A stretch of DNA of 64,000 nt from Asticcacaulis sp. AC402 (GCF_000495835.1 NZ_AWGC01000037.1:1-64000); one strand, 5' to 3'. Counted from the first letter of the stretch, positions 26,201 through 35,670 are shown. Translations and numbers: made by a program. Notes: generated by a model from the sequence alone, not told the origin.

Positions 26201-26627
26201 GGTAGCTCCTGAACAAACAAACATGAGGCAGCGGACAAGCGGGTGGGGCGGGAGGGTCCGTTAACGCTTATTAAGTCGCCCGAATTTCGCCAAAGAAAAG
26301 GGGAGCGCCGCAATATTATTTTTGTCCTACAGGATAGATTCGCTAAATCTTCTCAAGACGTTCCAAAGGCTACATGGTGAATCTCTGCTTTTTTCGGCAA
26401 CGTATTCAGTTATTTGGGGACGCTTGTGAGGCTGTCTCGCGCGCGGCGGGGTCTCAGCGTTTCTATGTTCGCGGGTGCAGCGGCCAGGCTTGTCGTCGCC
26501 TTGGCGCCTTGCGAAATTCCCCTCACTGTGGTGATTATGTGACGTATTTGTGACCCGCAGGCCATCGCAAGTGCGGAGTCTGGAGAAAGCGTGTAGATTA
26601 ATGCGCGGCTATAAAAGGGAGGCAAGA
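26201..26627. other. Divergent intergenic region between receptor and membrane-protein gene
   Basis: This 427-base region is expected to hold promoters for both flanking genes. TTAACGCTTATTAA (26261-26274) resembles a CtrA-type TTAA pair but with six instead of seven bases between. No gene is convincing; weak ORFs here lack codon structure. Confidence 0.4.
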
Positions 26628-27062
26628 GTGCAAAATCTTAATGGTTCGCGTCTGGTGCTGGGTGGTGTCACGTCGGGCGTGATTGTTTTCGCTCTGCTAG
26701 CGATTACCAATACGGCCATATTGGGTGCCGTCTGGGAGGACTGGCTGGCGATTGCCAAGCCTGTCTTCCCGATGCCGTACCAGAACATTTCGATCGGGCT
26801 GTGGGCCGGCCAATCGATCATTGCTGGCCTGGTTGGTACCTTTATCTACGCCGCAATCAAGGACTGGATCGGCGCAAAGCTGCGGGCGTCCTATGTTTCG
26901 GGCCTGCTGGTCTGGGCGGTAGGCTGGCTGGGCCTCAGCCTCGACAAACTTGCGATCGGGGTCGAGTCGGAAAAAACCATCTATTACAACCTTCTGGCCG
27001 CCCTTCTCGGCTGCCTGATTGGGCAGTTTGTCGCCAGCCATATCTACAAGGATAGGGCTTAA
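26628..27062 (+). CDS. Small polytopic membrane protein, function unknown
   Basis: The 144-residue protein has four hydrophobic segments, about residues 10-32, 55-75 (IGLWAGQSIIAGLVGTFIYA), 88-105 and 115-138. The GTG at 26628 is chosen because GGGAGGCAAGA precedes it; an upstream ATG at 26601 lacks that. I do not recognise the family. It ends in a short cytoplasmic-looking tail and is followed at once by a terminator. Codon use is like the neighbours. Confidence 0.65.
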   Translation: MQNLNGSRLVLGGVTSGVIVFALLAITNTAILGAVWEDWLAIAKPVFPMPYQNISIGLWAGQSIIAGLVGTFIYAAIKDWIGAKLRASYVSGLLVWAVGWLGLSLDKLAIGVESEKTIYYNLLAALLGCLIGQFVASHIYKDRA

Positions 27063-27070
27063 AATGAAGA

Positions 27071-27096
27071 ACCCCGGCAGGTTTCCCTGCCGGGGT
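27071..27096 (+). terminator. Terminator after the small membrane-protein gene
   Basis: An 11-bp perfect stem ACCCCGGCAGG/CCTGCCGGGGT with a TTTC loop, followed by TTCAAAATG, nine bases after the stop codon. Confidence 0.8.
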
Positions 27097-27118
27097 TTCA
27101 AAATGTCTCAGCTTTGCA

Positions 27119-27260
27119 GCTTATACCAAGCCTCATAAAGAATGACGCTTGGTATTCGCTTTTTTTCAGCTCAAGCGCCGCATGGCTCCTCGCGTAAGCT
27201 CGGGCGGGCAGTCGCCCTTGCCAATCCACGATGAGTCAAGGTCATAGTGGATTGGTATTA
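27119..27260 (+). repeat. Two-hairpin repeat family 1, intact copy at the csp stop codon
   Basis: It begins TTATACCAAGCCTCATAAAG and ends GATTGGTATTA. Its last three bases (TTA) are the reverse complement of the TAA stop of the cold-shock gene. One mismatch (CATAGTGG instead of CATCGTGG) weakens the second hairpin slightly. Confidence 0.9.
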
Positions 27261-27458
27261 GGCTTGGAGGTCAACCGCCGAGGTCTTGCCTTTTTCGGTG
27301 GCAAGCTCATAGGTGATTTTCTGGCCGTCGTTGAGGCCGCGCAGACCAGCGCGCTCAACAGCCGTGATGTGAACGAACACGTCGCTGCCGCCGGCGTCCG
27401 GCTGAATGAAACCATAACCCTTGGTGGCATTGAACCACTTAACTGTACCTGTGGCCAT
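27258..27458 (-). CDS. Cold-shock domain protein
   Basis: The 66-residue protein is a classic single cold-shock domain: GTVKWFNATKGYGFI carries RNP1-like KGYGFI, and DVFVHITAV is RNP2. It binds single-stranded RNA or DNA and acts as an RNA chaperone. AAGGAGG lies at ideal distance from the ATG at 27458, so an eleven-residue longer form from 27491 is rejected. The stop codon lies inside the end of the neighbouring repeat, so the repeat may have replaced the original 3' end. Confidence 0.96.
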   Translation of the reverse strand: MATGTVKWFNATKGYGFIQPDAGGSDVFVHITAVERAGLRGLNDGQKITYELATEKGKTSAVDLQA

Positions 27459-27628
27459 AGCGGCCTCCTTTAGTGTCGCACCTTCGTGCATGAAGTTCGG
27501 GCGGAATTACGCGAACTGGATCCGAAAGTAGCGATATCTGGAAGCGGGCCGTAAGGCGGTCGTCTGGGAAACCGTCGATCTCGAATTGTGGCCACAATAC
27601 CCGGATTTCCGGTTGTGGCAAGAAAAAA

Positions 27629-27650
27629 CCCGGCAGGAAAACCTGCCGGG
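27629..27650 (-). terminator. Terminator of the rpsF-rpsR-rplI operon
   Basis: A 9-bp stem CCCGGCAGG/CCTGCCGGG with AAAA loop. AAAAAA on the left gives a T run for minus-strand transcription, 63 bases past rplI. Confidence 0.8.
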
Positions 27651-27712
27651 CTTCATGTTTTTCAAGCCGTTACAGCTTGGATATCTGTTGCCTGGCGCGC
27701 AAACGCCTGCAA

Positions 27713-28300
27713 TCAGCTTTCGTAGGGTGCGTCCGCCATGGCCTGACCTGCGCCGCCTTCGAGCATATCGGCAGCGGCCTGTTCATCGGCGAGACGGTCT
27801 TCTTCGAACTGCGCAGTGATGACGTTCTCACCGGCCGCCTGACGGTCGGCTTCGTCCTGTGAGCGGGCGACGTTGACCGAGATTGAGACCGAGACTTCGG
27901 CGTGCAGGCGCACCTTGATGCTGTGGATGCCCAGGGTCTTGATCGGAATGTTGAGCACAACCTGGTTGCGTTCGACCTTTCCGCCGGCCGCGGTGATGGC
28001 GTCAGTGACGTCTCGCGCATTGACCGAACCGTACAACTGACCCGAGTCACCCGCCTGGCGGATGATCACGTAGGTCGTGCCGTCCAACTCAGACGCGGCC
28101 TTTTCGGCGCCGGCCTTGGCGGCGGCGTTGCGGGCGACGATCTGTTCCTTCTGGGCCTCGAAGACCTTCAGGTTGGCGGAGGTGGCGCGCAGCGCCTTGT
28201 GGCGCGGCAGCAGGTAGTTACGGGCGAAGCCGTCCTTGACACCGACGACATCGCCGATGGTGCCGAGGTTTTCGACGCGTTCCAGCAAAACAACTTTCAT
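27713..28300 (-). CDS. rplI: 50S ribosomal protein bL9
   Basis: bL9 binds 23S rRNA near the L1 stalk. The first ~50 residues show the signature (MKVVLLERVENLGTIGDVV, VKDGFARNYLLPRHKAL). A long helix and the C-terminal domain (VLNIPIKTLGIHSIKVRLH) follow. At 195 residues it is longer than the E. coli protein of about 149; the excess is an acidic, alanine-rich tail (from about residue 150), common in alphaproteobacterial bL9. It is the last gene of the operon with rpsR (12-base gap). Confidence 0.97.
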   Translation of the reverse strand: MKVVLLERVENLGTIGDVVGVKDGFARNYLLPRHKALRATSANLKVFEAQKEQIVARNAAAKAGAEKAASELDGTTYVIIRQAGDSGQLYGSVNARDVTDAITAAGGKVERNQVVLNIPIKTLGIHSIKVRLHAEVSVSISVNVARSQDEADRQAAGENVITAQFEEDRLADEQAAADMLEGGAGQAMADAPYES

Positions 28301-28312
28301 GGTCTCTACTCC

Positions 28313-28591
28313 TTACTTCACAACGTAAGGCAGCAGGGCCAGGAAGCGGGCGCGCTTGATGGCCTTGGCCAGTTCGCGTTGCTTCTTCTGGCTTACGGCC
28401 GTAATGCGCGAGGGAACGATCTTGCCGCGCTCGGAAATGTAGCGCTGCAGAAGTTTAACGTCCTTGTAGTCAATCTTTGGCGCATTGGCGCCAGAGAACG
28501 GGCACACCTTGCGGCGGCGGAAGAACGGACGACGGGCCGGGCCGGAGCCGACGGGCGCGCCGGGGGTCGGCGAGGTTTCGATATCAGCCAT
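28313..28591 (-). CDS. rpsR: 30S ribosomal protein bS18
   Basis: This 92-residue protein is typical in size and sequence: [57 protein letters not shown]. It binds 16S rRNA together with bS6. A glycine/proline-rich N-terminal extension of about 25 residues is present. Two bases separate it from rpsF. Confidence 0.97.
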   Translation of the reverse strand: MADIETSPTPGAPVGSGPARRPFFRRRKVCPFSGANAPKIDYKDVKLLQRYISERGKIVPSRITAVSQKKQRELAKAIKRARFLALLPYVVK

Positions 28592-28593
28592 GA

Positions 28594-28971
28594 TCAGCTT
28601 CCTTGTTCGGCGGCAAACGTTTCAGCGCGCTCAGTGCGCTCGGGACGGTCGCGGCGCGACAGAATCGGCGACAGTTCAAGGTCGAGCTCTTCGACACGCA
28701 CAGTCATATAACGGATGACGTCTTCGTTGATGCTGAGCTGACGTTCCATCTCCTTGACCGCCGGCGCCGGAGCGTCGATGGCAAGCAGGGAGTAGTGGCC
28801 CTTGCGGTTTTTCTTGACGCGGTAGGTCAGGTTGCGCAGGCCCCAGTATTCGATCTTGGCGATATGGCCGCCATTGTCCTCGATGAGGTGCTTGAGCGTA
28901 TCGTTGAGAGCTTCCGCCTGTTGCGGCGAAATATCTTGTCGTGCGATCACGACGTGTTCGTAAAAAGCCAT
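28594..28971 (-). CDS. rpsF: 30S ribosomal protein bS6
   Basis: The 125-residue protein begins [20 protein letters not shown] and has the ferredoxin-like fold core ([37 protein letters not shown]), with an acidic/arginine-rich tail. It forms the bS6:bS18 complex, which in many bacteria represses its own operon through a leader RNA; I could not confirm such a leader in the 194 bases upstream. Confidence 0.97.
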   Translation of the reverse strand: MAFYEHVVIARQDISPQQAEALNDTLKHLIEDNGGHIAKIEYWGLRNLTYRVKKNRKGHYSLLAIDAPAPAVKEMERQLSINEDVIRYMTVRVEELDLELSPILSRRDRPERTERAETFAAEQGS

Positions 28972-29165
28972 TTATATCCTCTTCCGATGCGACGGGTGGC
29001 GCCATGTCCGGCGGAAGTCCGGGCATAACGATGGGTCAGAGTCTCGTAACGAGGCTGACCACCCGTCAAGGGAACGGGGCGTATAACGGAAGAACGACGC
29101 AAAGGCAAGGGCCGCAAGCAGGTTGTGCTCACGGCCCCAGGGTCGGGTCCAAGAAGCGCTAACGG

Positions 29166-29702
29166 CTACTTGCCGGCGCCGACAGCCTTGAGCAGGGCCG
29201 GGACGTGAGTCGAGGCGTCGCCGCTGTCATGGACGAAGGCGATGCGGCCATCCTTGCTGACGACGTAGGAAATGCGGCTGGACATGTTCATGATTCCCAT
29301 CTGGGCATCATAGGCCTTGGTCACCGCGATGTTGCTGTCAGAGCCAACCGGAAATTTGCCGGCACAATCCTTCTTTGAGAAGTCCTTCAGCACATCGATG
29401 CCGTCGGCCGACAGGCCGATGACGGTGACGTGTTTCGACTGGAACTGCGGAATGGCTTGCGAGAACTGGCGCGCTTCCAGTGAGCAGCCGCCGGTAAAGG
29501 CCTTGGGGTAGAAATAGACCACGACGGGCCCGTTCTTCAGCGCTGTCTTCAGCGAGAAGTCGGCGACCTGGCCGTCGGTGGCAGCTGCGACCTTGAAGTC
29601 GGGCGCCTTGTCGCCGACCTTCAGCGCGGCCAGCGACGGCGTGGCGGAGGCAATACCGAGAACGGACAGGCTTACAAGGGTAGTGCGAACAAACGGCGTC
29701 AT
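29166..29702 (-). CDS. Exported thioredoxin-fold peroxiredoxin (AhpC/TSA type)
   Basis: This 178-residue protein has a signal peptide (residues 1-25, ending SLA), so it acts in the periplasm. The peroxidatic motif PKAFTGGC carries Cys73, and a second cysteine, Cys113 (KKDCAGK), lies in the later helix. The resolving cysteine that PrxQ/BCP enzymes place five residues after the first is absent (Arg78 there), so Cys113 or an external thiol may resolve the sulfenate. It reduces peroxides. It lies alone between the S9 cluster and rpsF. Confidence 0.88.
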   Translation of the reverse strand: MTPFVRTTLVSLSVLGIASATPSLAALKVGDKAPDFKVAAATDGQVADFSLKTALKNGPVVVYFYPKAFTGGCSLEARQFSQAIPQFQSKHVTVIGLSADGIDVLKDFSKKDCAGKFPVGSDSNIAVTKAYDAQMGIMNMSSRISYVVSKDGRIAFVHDSGDASTHVPALLKAVGAGK

Positions 29703-29765
29703 GGCGGCATCTCCTGATTTGCGCGGACGATAGGCCTTATACGCCGGACCGGCAAGTCAGGTTCA

Positions 29766-31724
29766 TCAGTTGGCCGGATTGTGGGTTTCGACGAAGGCGA
29801 TGGTCAGTTCCAAGACCTTGACCCGGTTCTTTTCCTCGCTCATCAGCCAGTGGTCCTCGCGTAGCAGTTCGACCATTTCGACCGGCTTTCCCGCGGCTTT
29901 GAGGGCATCGGCCATCTTGCGGCCCTGGATGATCGGCACCGTGGTGTCGTCGGTCCCGTGCAGGATCAGAACCGGCATTGTGACCTTGTCAGCGTGAAGG
30001 GCGGGCGACACTTCGTTCAGCTTCGCCTTGTCGGCGCCGATATAGCGCTTCCAGTACACGAAGGGGCCGCTCCTCTGGCTGCCGCTGTCCATGCCTTCCA
30101 TGGTCATCATCAGGTTGAGGTCCGACACCGGCGCACCCGCCACAGCGCAGCGATAGGGTTCCGGATCAAACGCCGCCGCCGCCAGGGCGGCATACCCGCC
30201 GTAAGACCAGCCGAAAATGGCAACGCGCCTGGGATCGATCAGGCTCTGGCTGGCCAGGTAACGCACGCCGTCAGACAGGTCGGTTTGCATCTTGCGGCCC
30301 CACTCGCCATACCCCTTTTCGACGAAGGCCTGACCGTAGCCGCTCGAACCGCGGTAGTTGGGCTGAAGGACGGCATACCCACGCGAGGCAAAGGCTTGAG
30401 ACATCCAGTCGAAACTGGCATCATCGTTGGCTTGAGGGCCCCCATGGGGCAAGACCACCAAAGGAAGGGCTTTGGCTGACCGGCCTGGCGGCAGGGTAAG
30501 GTAACCATGAATTTCCAGCCCGTCGGCGGCTTTGTAGCGAATGGACCGCTTTTCTGCGACCCATTCAGGAGGCAGGTCGGGACGTTGCTGGCCGATCGAA
30601 ATTGCTTTTCCTGTTGCCAGATTCATAAAGAAGTAGGAACCAGGGTCATCAAAGCCTTCAGAGTAGACGACACGCTTATTCGGATCGTCAGCCTGGGCTA
30701 TGCTTGCCGACCGATAGTCTCCCATCGCCGTCTTCACGGCCTTGTAACGAGATTGGTCCTCAGCTTCGAAATACTCAAAATCATACTCATCGGCACCGTA
30801 CGACTGATAGGCAAAACCTGACAGAAAGCGGGTCGCGGGATGGTAGAGTGCGAAACAGTCACCAGCGAATTCTTTATCGAGAGGGCCAGTAACGGAACCG
30901 TCCGAGGCCAGGTTGTAGTATCGGTGAGCCCGTTCTCCCGTCTGGAAATAAATCACTGCCGATTTTCCGTCACGTCCAATGCCGGAGACCGCAGTGTTGT
31001 CGAGAGCGCCTTTGTCGGAATAAGCTTCTTTAAAACCTGAACCGTCGTCGATCAAAATCGTGTTTTTAAGCAGATCTTCGCGGAAATCCGTCCGGATTAC
31101 CGGGTGTCCGTTACCATCCACCCTCCAGCCGTTGGTATACCGGTTGCCCTCGGTGATAACCGCTGAGTTTCCGTTGACCGGGTCGAAACGCAGCAATTGC
31201 AGTGTGTAGGTCACGCGCCGGATGCCGATCGCAGTTAACATTTTTCGGCCCTTGTAATCGATGACGCTGACCGCCCCGCCAACGACAGGGAAGTAATCTT
31301 GATGCGTACCAAAAAGGCTGAAGGATTTGTCGCGTGCGAGGTCCAGGACAACAACCTGGCTAAACTCGCGGGCATAACCTGCAAAACCATCGAGGCTGCC
31401 GGTTGTCGACGTAACGACAGCAATCCTTTCGTCGTCAGCCCAAAGGATGTTAGCCACCTTGGCCTTCCCTAATGGCTTGGCGAAAGTCTTTTGCGTTGTC
31501 AGATCGAAATCAACCAAAACGCGGTCATCCCCTTTGCGCATGACCATAGCAACGCGGTTTCCATTCGGTGACAAGGCGACTTCAGCGACCGCCTCGAAGC
31601 GGCCATAGACTTCAATGGCCGGCGGCGCACCCAGGCTGTTGGCCGCATCGGCGGCTCTGACGACGGCCGGCGCGAGGAAAAGCGCCAAGGCGGAGGCGAT
31701 GGTGTGGCGTCTGGTGATCGGCAT
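29766..31724 (-). CDS. Exported S9-family prolyl-oligopeptidase-like hydrolase (paralogue 1)
   Basis: The 652-residue protein begins MPITRRHTIASALALFLAPA, a twin-arginine-like signal, then NSLGAPPAIEVYG, a start shared by the three neighbours. A propeller-like domain (~60-390) precedes the alpha/beta-hydrolase domain with Ser507 in GWSYGG, Asp in LILHGTDDTTVP and His in REDHWL, a complete triad. Such enzymes cleave oligopeptides or act as acylaminoacyl- or prolyl-peptidases; specificity is unknown. It is the downstream member of a tandem array of three related genes and is separated by 79 bases from the frameshifted one. Confidence 0.9.
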   Translation of the reverse strand: MPITRRHTIASALALFLAPAVVRAADAANSLGAPPAIEVYGRFEAVAEVALSPNGNRVAMVMRKGDDRVLVDFDLTTQKTFAKPLGKAKVANILWADDERIAVVTSTTGSLDGFAGYAREFSQVVVLDLARDKSFSLFGTHQDYFPVVGGAVSVIDYKGRKMLTAIGIRRVTYTLQLLRFDPVNGNSAVITEGNRYTNGWRVDGNGHPVIRTDFREDLLKNTILIDDGSGFKEAYSDKGALDNTAVSGIGRDGKSAVIYFQTGERAHRYYNLASDGSVTGPLDKEFAGDCFALYHPATRFLSGFAYQSYGADEYDFEYFEAEDQSRYKAVKTAMGDYRSASIAQADDPNKRVVYSEGFDDPGSYFFMNLATGKAISIGQQRPDLPPEWVAEKRSIRYKAADGLEIHGYLTLPPGRSAKALPLVVLPHGGPQANDDASFDWMSQAFASRGYAVLQPNYRGSSGYGQAFVEKGYGEWGRKMQTDLSDGVRYLASQSLIDPRRVAIFGWSYGGYAALAAAAFDPEPYRCAVAGAPVSDLNLMMTMEGMDSGSQRSGPFVYWKRYIGADKAKLNEVSPALHADKVTMPVLILHGTDDTTVPIIQGRKMADALKAAGKPVEMVELLREDHWLMSEEKNRVKVLELTIAFVETHNPAN

Positions 31725-31803
31725 GGAACTCCCCCGGGGCAGGATGCAACTGCCGGTAATTTATATACAGATGAAGCCGTTTGGCTAGACGGTATTTCCG
31801 GCC

Positions 31804-33689
31804 TCAATAGGCCGGATTGTGCGTTTCCAGGAACGTGATCGTGGCCTCCAGTGTTTCCGTGCGCGTCGCCGCCTTGGACAGCCAGTGATCCTCGCCCTTC
31901 AGGATGACCACCTCGGCGGGTTTGCCGGCCTTTTTCATCGCTTCGCGCATAGTGTACATCTGCTGGATCGGCACGACAGCGTCATCCTTGCCATGGATCA
32001 TCAGCAGCGGGATACCGACTTTGTCGGCGTGGTGCGCCGGTGAGATCGACTCCCAGCGGTCGCTGCCGTCGCCCAGTAATTGCTTCATATAGATGACGAA
32101 GTCGCTGGTGGCGACCTCGTGGCGGCTTTCGCCGCCCACGGGGTAAACCAGATCGTAAAGGTCGGAAATTCCGGCGATCGAGACGGCGCAGCGATAGACG
32201 CCGGTATCCAGCGTGGCGCCGGCCAGGGCGGCATAACCGCCGTACGAGGCGCCAACGATGCACACGCGGTTCGGATCGACCAGGCCATCGGCAATCAGTG
32301 TGCGCACCCCGTCGGACAAATCGGTCTGCATTTTTCGCCCGTACTGGCCATAGGCGGCTTCGACGAAGTCGCCGCCATAACCGCCCGAGCCGCGATAGTT
32401 CGGTTGCAGCACGACATAGCCGCGCGAAGCGATCGCCTGGGACAGCCAATCGAAGCCCAGGGTATCACGCTGGTCCAGCGGCCCGCCGTGCGGCAGCACG
32501 ATCAGCGGCAGGTCCCCACCTTCGCGGCCGGGCGGATAGGTGATGATGGCCGGGATTTCCATCCCGTCGGCGGCCTTGTAGGTAAAGGCTTCCTGCTCGG
32601 CGACCCATTCGCTGGGCAGGTCCGGATAGGTTTCACCGATGCTCTTGTAGGCGCTGTTCTTGAAGTCGAGGAAATAATAGGTGCCCGGATCGCCGTTGCC
32701 TTCCACGAAGACGATCATTTGCCGCGGATCACGCCCCTGGCTGACGATGCGTTTGATCGGGTGATCGGGAAAGGCCTTGTCGATCAGGCCGGGCAGTTTT
32801 TCCATGGCCGGATCAAAGAAGGCGTAGGTGTAGACGCCTTCCTTATCGGTGCTGAAGCCGGCCAGTAGTCCCGTGGCGGGATTGTACTGCGATGCAACGT
32901 CGACACCGGAATTGATGACGTCGCTGAAGCTGCCGTCGGCCTTGACCTCGTAATACTTGTAGGCCCGCTCGCCCGATCGCATGTACAGCAGGACGGTATC
33001 GTTGGTCCGCCCCATGCCGATCAGGCTGGGCGTGGTGAGCGGCGAGGTCTCCCTGTAGACGGTGGTCCAGCGCTTGTCGTTCTTGAACTGTAGTTCCCAC
33101 AGCGTGGTCTTGGGCTTATACTGGGCGCGGGCGAACGGCGTGCCGTCGTGGCGCACGGCCCACGAGTCGACGTAGGTGTCCTTTTCCCGTGCCTGTTCCA
33201 GGAAGCGGTAGTCGCCACCGGTCCGGGGACCTGGTACAGGGTGTCATAACCGCCGGCATAGAGGGCCAGTTTTCCACCCAGTTCGACGATATGGAATTCT
33301 CCGTATCCGATCTCGCGAATCGACTGTTTCGGCACGCTGACCATCAGGGTCGTGTAGGACTCGAACGCCCAGGAGAATGCGGTCCCACTCTTGGAAATCG
33401 TCGCCAGGATGTGGTCATCGTCCACCCAGAACAGATCGCGCAGCTTGCCATACTGGATCAGGCTGGCATGGCTCTCACCGGTGATCATGTTGTGATCGAA
33501 GATCATCCGCTTGCCGTCGCGATTGGTCACCAGGGCCACCTTGTCACCTGCGGGCGCCAGTGCGACCTGATCGGTGTCGGGTAGGTTGCCGTAGACCGAC
33601 AGCGGCGGCGGCGCACCGAGGCTGTTCTGGGCATGAGACGTCCACGGAGCCAGGGCGAGGGCGGCGATAAGGCAGGCGAGCGGCTTCAT
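31804..33689 (-). pseudogene. S9-family hydrolase (paralogue 2), broken by a one-base frameshift
   Basis: The N-terminal part (from 33689; Sec signal MKPLACLIAALALAPWTSHA, then NSLGAPPPLSVYGNL) and the C-terminal part (down to 31804; GASYGGYAALAG, HGKDDAVVP, GEDHWL) lie in different frames. They join if one base is added in the G run at 33224-33227 (C run on the coding strand), which restores GGDYRFLEQAREKDTYVDSW between DTLYQVP and AVRHDG. The repaired protein would be about 628 residues with an intact triad. Only the one indel breaks it, so the change is recent, or a homopolymer read error. It begins four bases after paralogue 3 ends. Confidence 0.85.
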
Positions 33690-33693
33690 GGCG

Positions 33694-35670
33694 TTACGCC
33701 GGATTGTGCTTGAGCAGGAAGGCCATCATGGCTTCCAGAGTCTGCACGCGCGTCGGTTCGCGTGACAGCCAGTGGTCTTCCTGCTTGAGCTGGGTCAGTT
33801 CGACCGGCTTCCCGGCCTTGGTCATGGCTTGATAGAAGCTGTTGCTCTGGTCGAATGGAACCACCACATCATCCTTGCCGTGGATCAACAACACCGGCAC
33901 GCCTATTGCATCAGCGTTCCGCGCCGGCGACAATGTGTCCCACCCGCCTTCCGGCCCCATGAAGCGGCGCCAATATTCGAGATTGTAGCTGTCGTTGTCG
34001 AAGCCTTCTCTTTCGCGGCGATAGGCAATGAAGGTACGCAGGTCGGACAGGCCGGCAATGGCAATCGCGCAGTTATAGATGCCCGACTGAAGGCTGACCC
34101 CGGCCAGGGCTGCATAGCCACCATAGGCCTTTCCAACAATGGCGACCCGCTTGGGATCGGCGATACCCTGTTTGACCAGATGGGCGACGCCGTCGCTGAG
34201 GTCGGTCTGCATCTTGCGGCCGAATTCACCGTAACCCTTTTCGGTGAAAGCCTTGCCATAACCCGAAGAACCGCGGAAGTTCGCCTGCAGCACGGCATAG
34301 CCGCGCGTCGCGATCGCCTGGGACAACCAGTCGAAGCGGACGTCGTCAAGATCTTCAGGACCGCCATGCGGCAGGACGACCAGCGCCAGGTTCTTGTCCC
34401 CGCCAGTGACCGGCAAGGTCAGCCAGGCGCCGATCTCCAGGCCGTCGCCAGCCTTGTAGGTGATATAGCTCTTGGGCGATATCCACTCTGCCGGCAGTTG
34501 CGGATAGGCCGAGCCGATTTCCTTGAAGTCGCCGGTCGTAAAGTCGAAGTAGAAATAGGTGCCGGGGTCTTCCGGGCTTTCGCTGCGCACGACCAGCTGG
34601 CGCGGGTTTTCCGCCATGTCCAGAATGTCGTTGAAACTGTCGGGCAGGGCCTGGTCGAGCAATTTGGGCAGACGCTGGAACACCGGATCATAGAAGGTCC
34701 AATCGGAGATCGGCCCGTTGTTGCGGAAACCCACCAGGACGTTGGTTGCCGGATGGAAAACCGGGAGATGGTAGCTGCCGTCGATATCCAGCTCGACCTT
34801 GGCGCCTGTGCCGTCGAACTCGTAGTAGCGGTCGGCCGTTTCTCCACTGTCGAACCGGACCAGCAGGGTCTTGCCGTCGCGACCCAGGCCGGCCAGCCAT
34901 GGCTTGTCGTACCGCGCTTCCATCTTGAAGATTTCGCGCCAGCCCTTGCTGTCCCGATAGCGCAGAAGCCAAGTCTTGGTGTCGTCGTCGTATTCGCTGC
35001 GTCCTCTAGGGGCACCATCAGGTTGGAGGGCCCACTGCTGAATGGGACGGGCATCGGTGTCGATATTGGTGGACAACGAGGACTTGGTGCTAAAGGCGTA
35101 TAAGCAGCGCTGCAACCTATTAGCATGCATACTGCTTGTGCCCCCCAGATTGATCCCTTCTGGGTCCTTAAACGATGAGGCGGCTACCTTGTAACCCTCA
35201 TCAGTCTTGATGCGGTAAAAGTCTCCTGTGACACCACGCACAGCTCCTGGAACGTTCGTATAGAGGATGCTGCGTTTGCCTTTCGGCAGATTAAACATCG
35301 AAGCAAGCATGACCGAGATGAGGTCTCCAGCGTAAATGTCGGCCGAAGACGTGGCAACCATAACCGTTTCGTTATCCACCCACATGACCCGGCGAATATT
35401 GTCGCCTTCAATGGCGCCGGCTGCCGTAGCACCGGTCGTCAGGTCGTAGTCGATGATGATGCGTTCGCCGTTACGCGTCATCACCATGGCGACGCGTTTG
35501 CCGTTGGGCGACAAGGCGACATTCTCGACGGCTGGGAGCTTGCCCAGGACGGTAAGCGGCGGAGGCGCAGCCTGCGCCCGGGCGGCACGGGAAAACAGAG
35601 TGCCGGCCAGTGGCATGACGGCAGCTCCGGCAAGGAGATAGCGGCGCGAGAGAGAGGTAGGATCGATCAT
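33694..35670 (-). CDS. S9-like hydrolase (paralogue 3) lacking the nucleophilic serine
   Basis: The 658-residue protein starts at ATG 35670 after GGGGGGC. It has a twin-arginine-type signal (SRRYLLAGAAVMPLAG), then a propeller and hydrolase domain like its neighbours. Where they have GWSYGG/GASYGG it has GKAYGG (Ala515, codon GCC at 34126-34128), so the serine nucleophile is missing. The other triad residues remain (HGKDDVVVP, QEDHWL). The frame is otherwise intact and codon use normal. It is predicted to be catalytically inert as a peptidase and may bind peptides or regulate. It is the first gene of the triplet. Confidence 0.88.
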   Translation of the reverse strand: MIDPTSLSRRYLLAGAAVMPLAGTLFSRAARAQAAPPPLTVLGKLPAVENVALSPNGKRVAMVMTRNGERIIIDYDLTTGATAAGAIEGDNIRRVMWVDNETVMVATSSADIYAGDLISVMLASMFNLPKGKRSILYTNVPGAVRGVTGDFYRIKTDEGYKVAASSFKDPEGINLGGTSSMHANRLQRCLYAFSTKSSLSTNIDTDARPIQQWALQPDGAPRGRSEYDDDTKTWLLRYRDSKGWREIFKMEARYDKPWLAGLGRDGKTLLVRFDSGETADRYYEFDGTGAKVELDIDGSYHLPVFHPATNVLVGFRNNGPISDWTFYDPVFQRLPKLLDQALPDSFNDILDMAENPRQLVVRSESPEDPGTYFYFDFTTGDFKEIGSAYPQLPAEWISPKSYITYKAGDGLEIGAWLTLPVTGGDKNLALVVLPHGGPEDLDDVRFDWLSQAIATRGYAVLQANFRGSSGYGKAFTEKGYGEFGRKMQTDLSDGVAHLVKQGIADPKRVAIVGKAYGGYAALAGVSLQSGIYNCAIAIAGLSDLRTFIAYRREREGFDNDSYNLEYWRRFMGPEGGWDTLSPARNADAIGVPVLLIHGKDDVVVPFDQSNSFYQAMTKAGKPVELTQLKQEDHWLSREPTRVQTLEAMMAFLLKHNPA

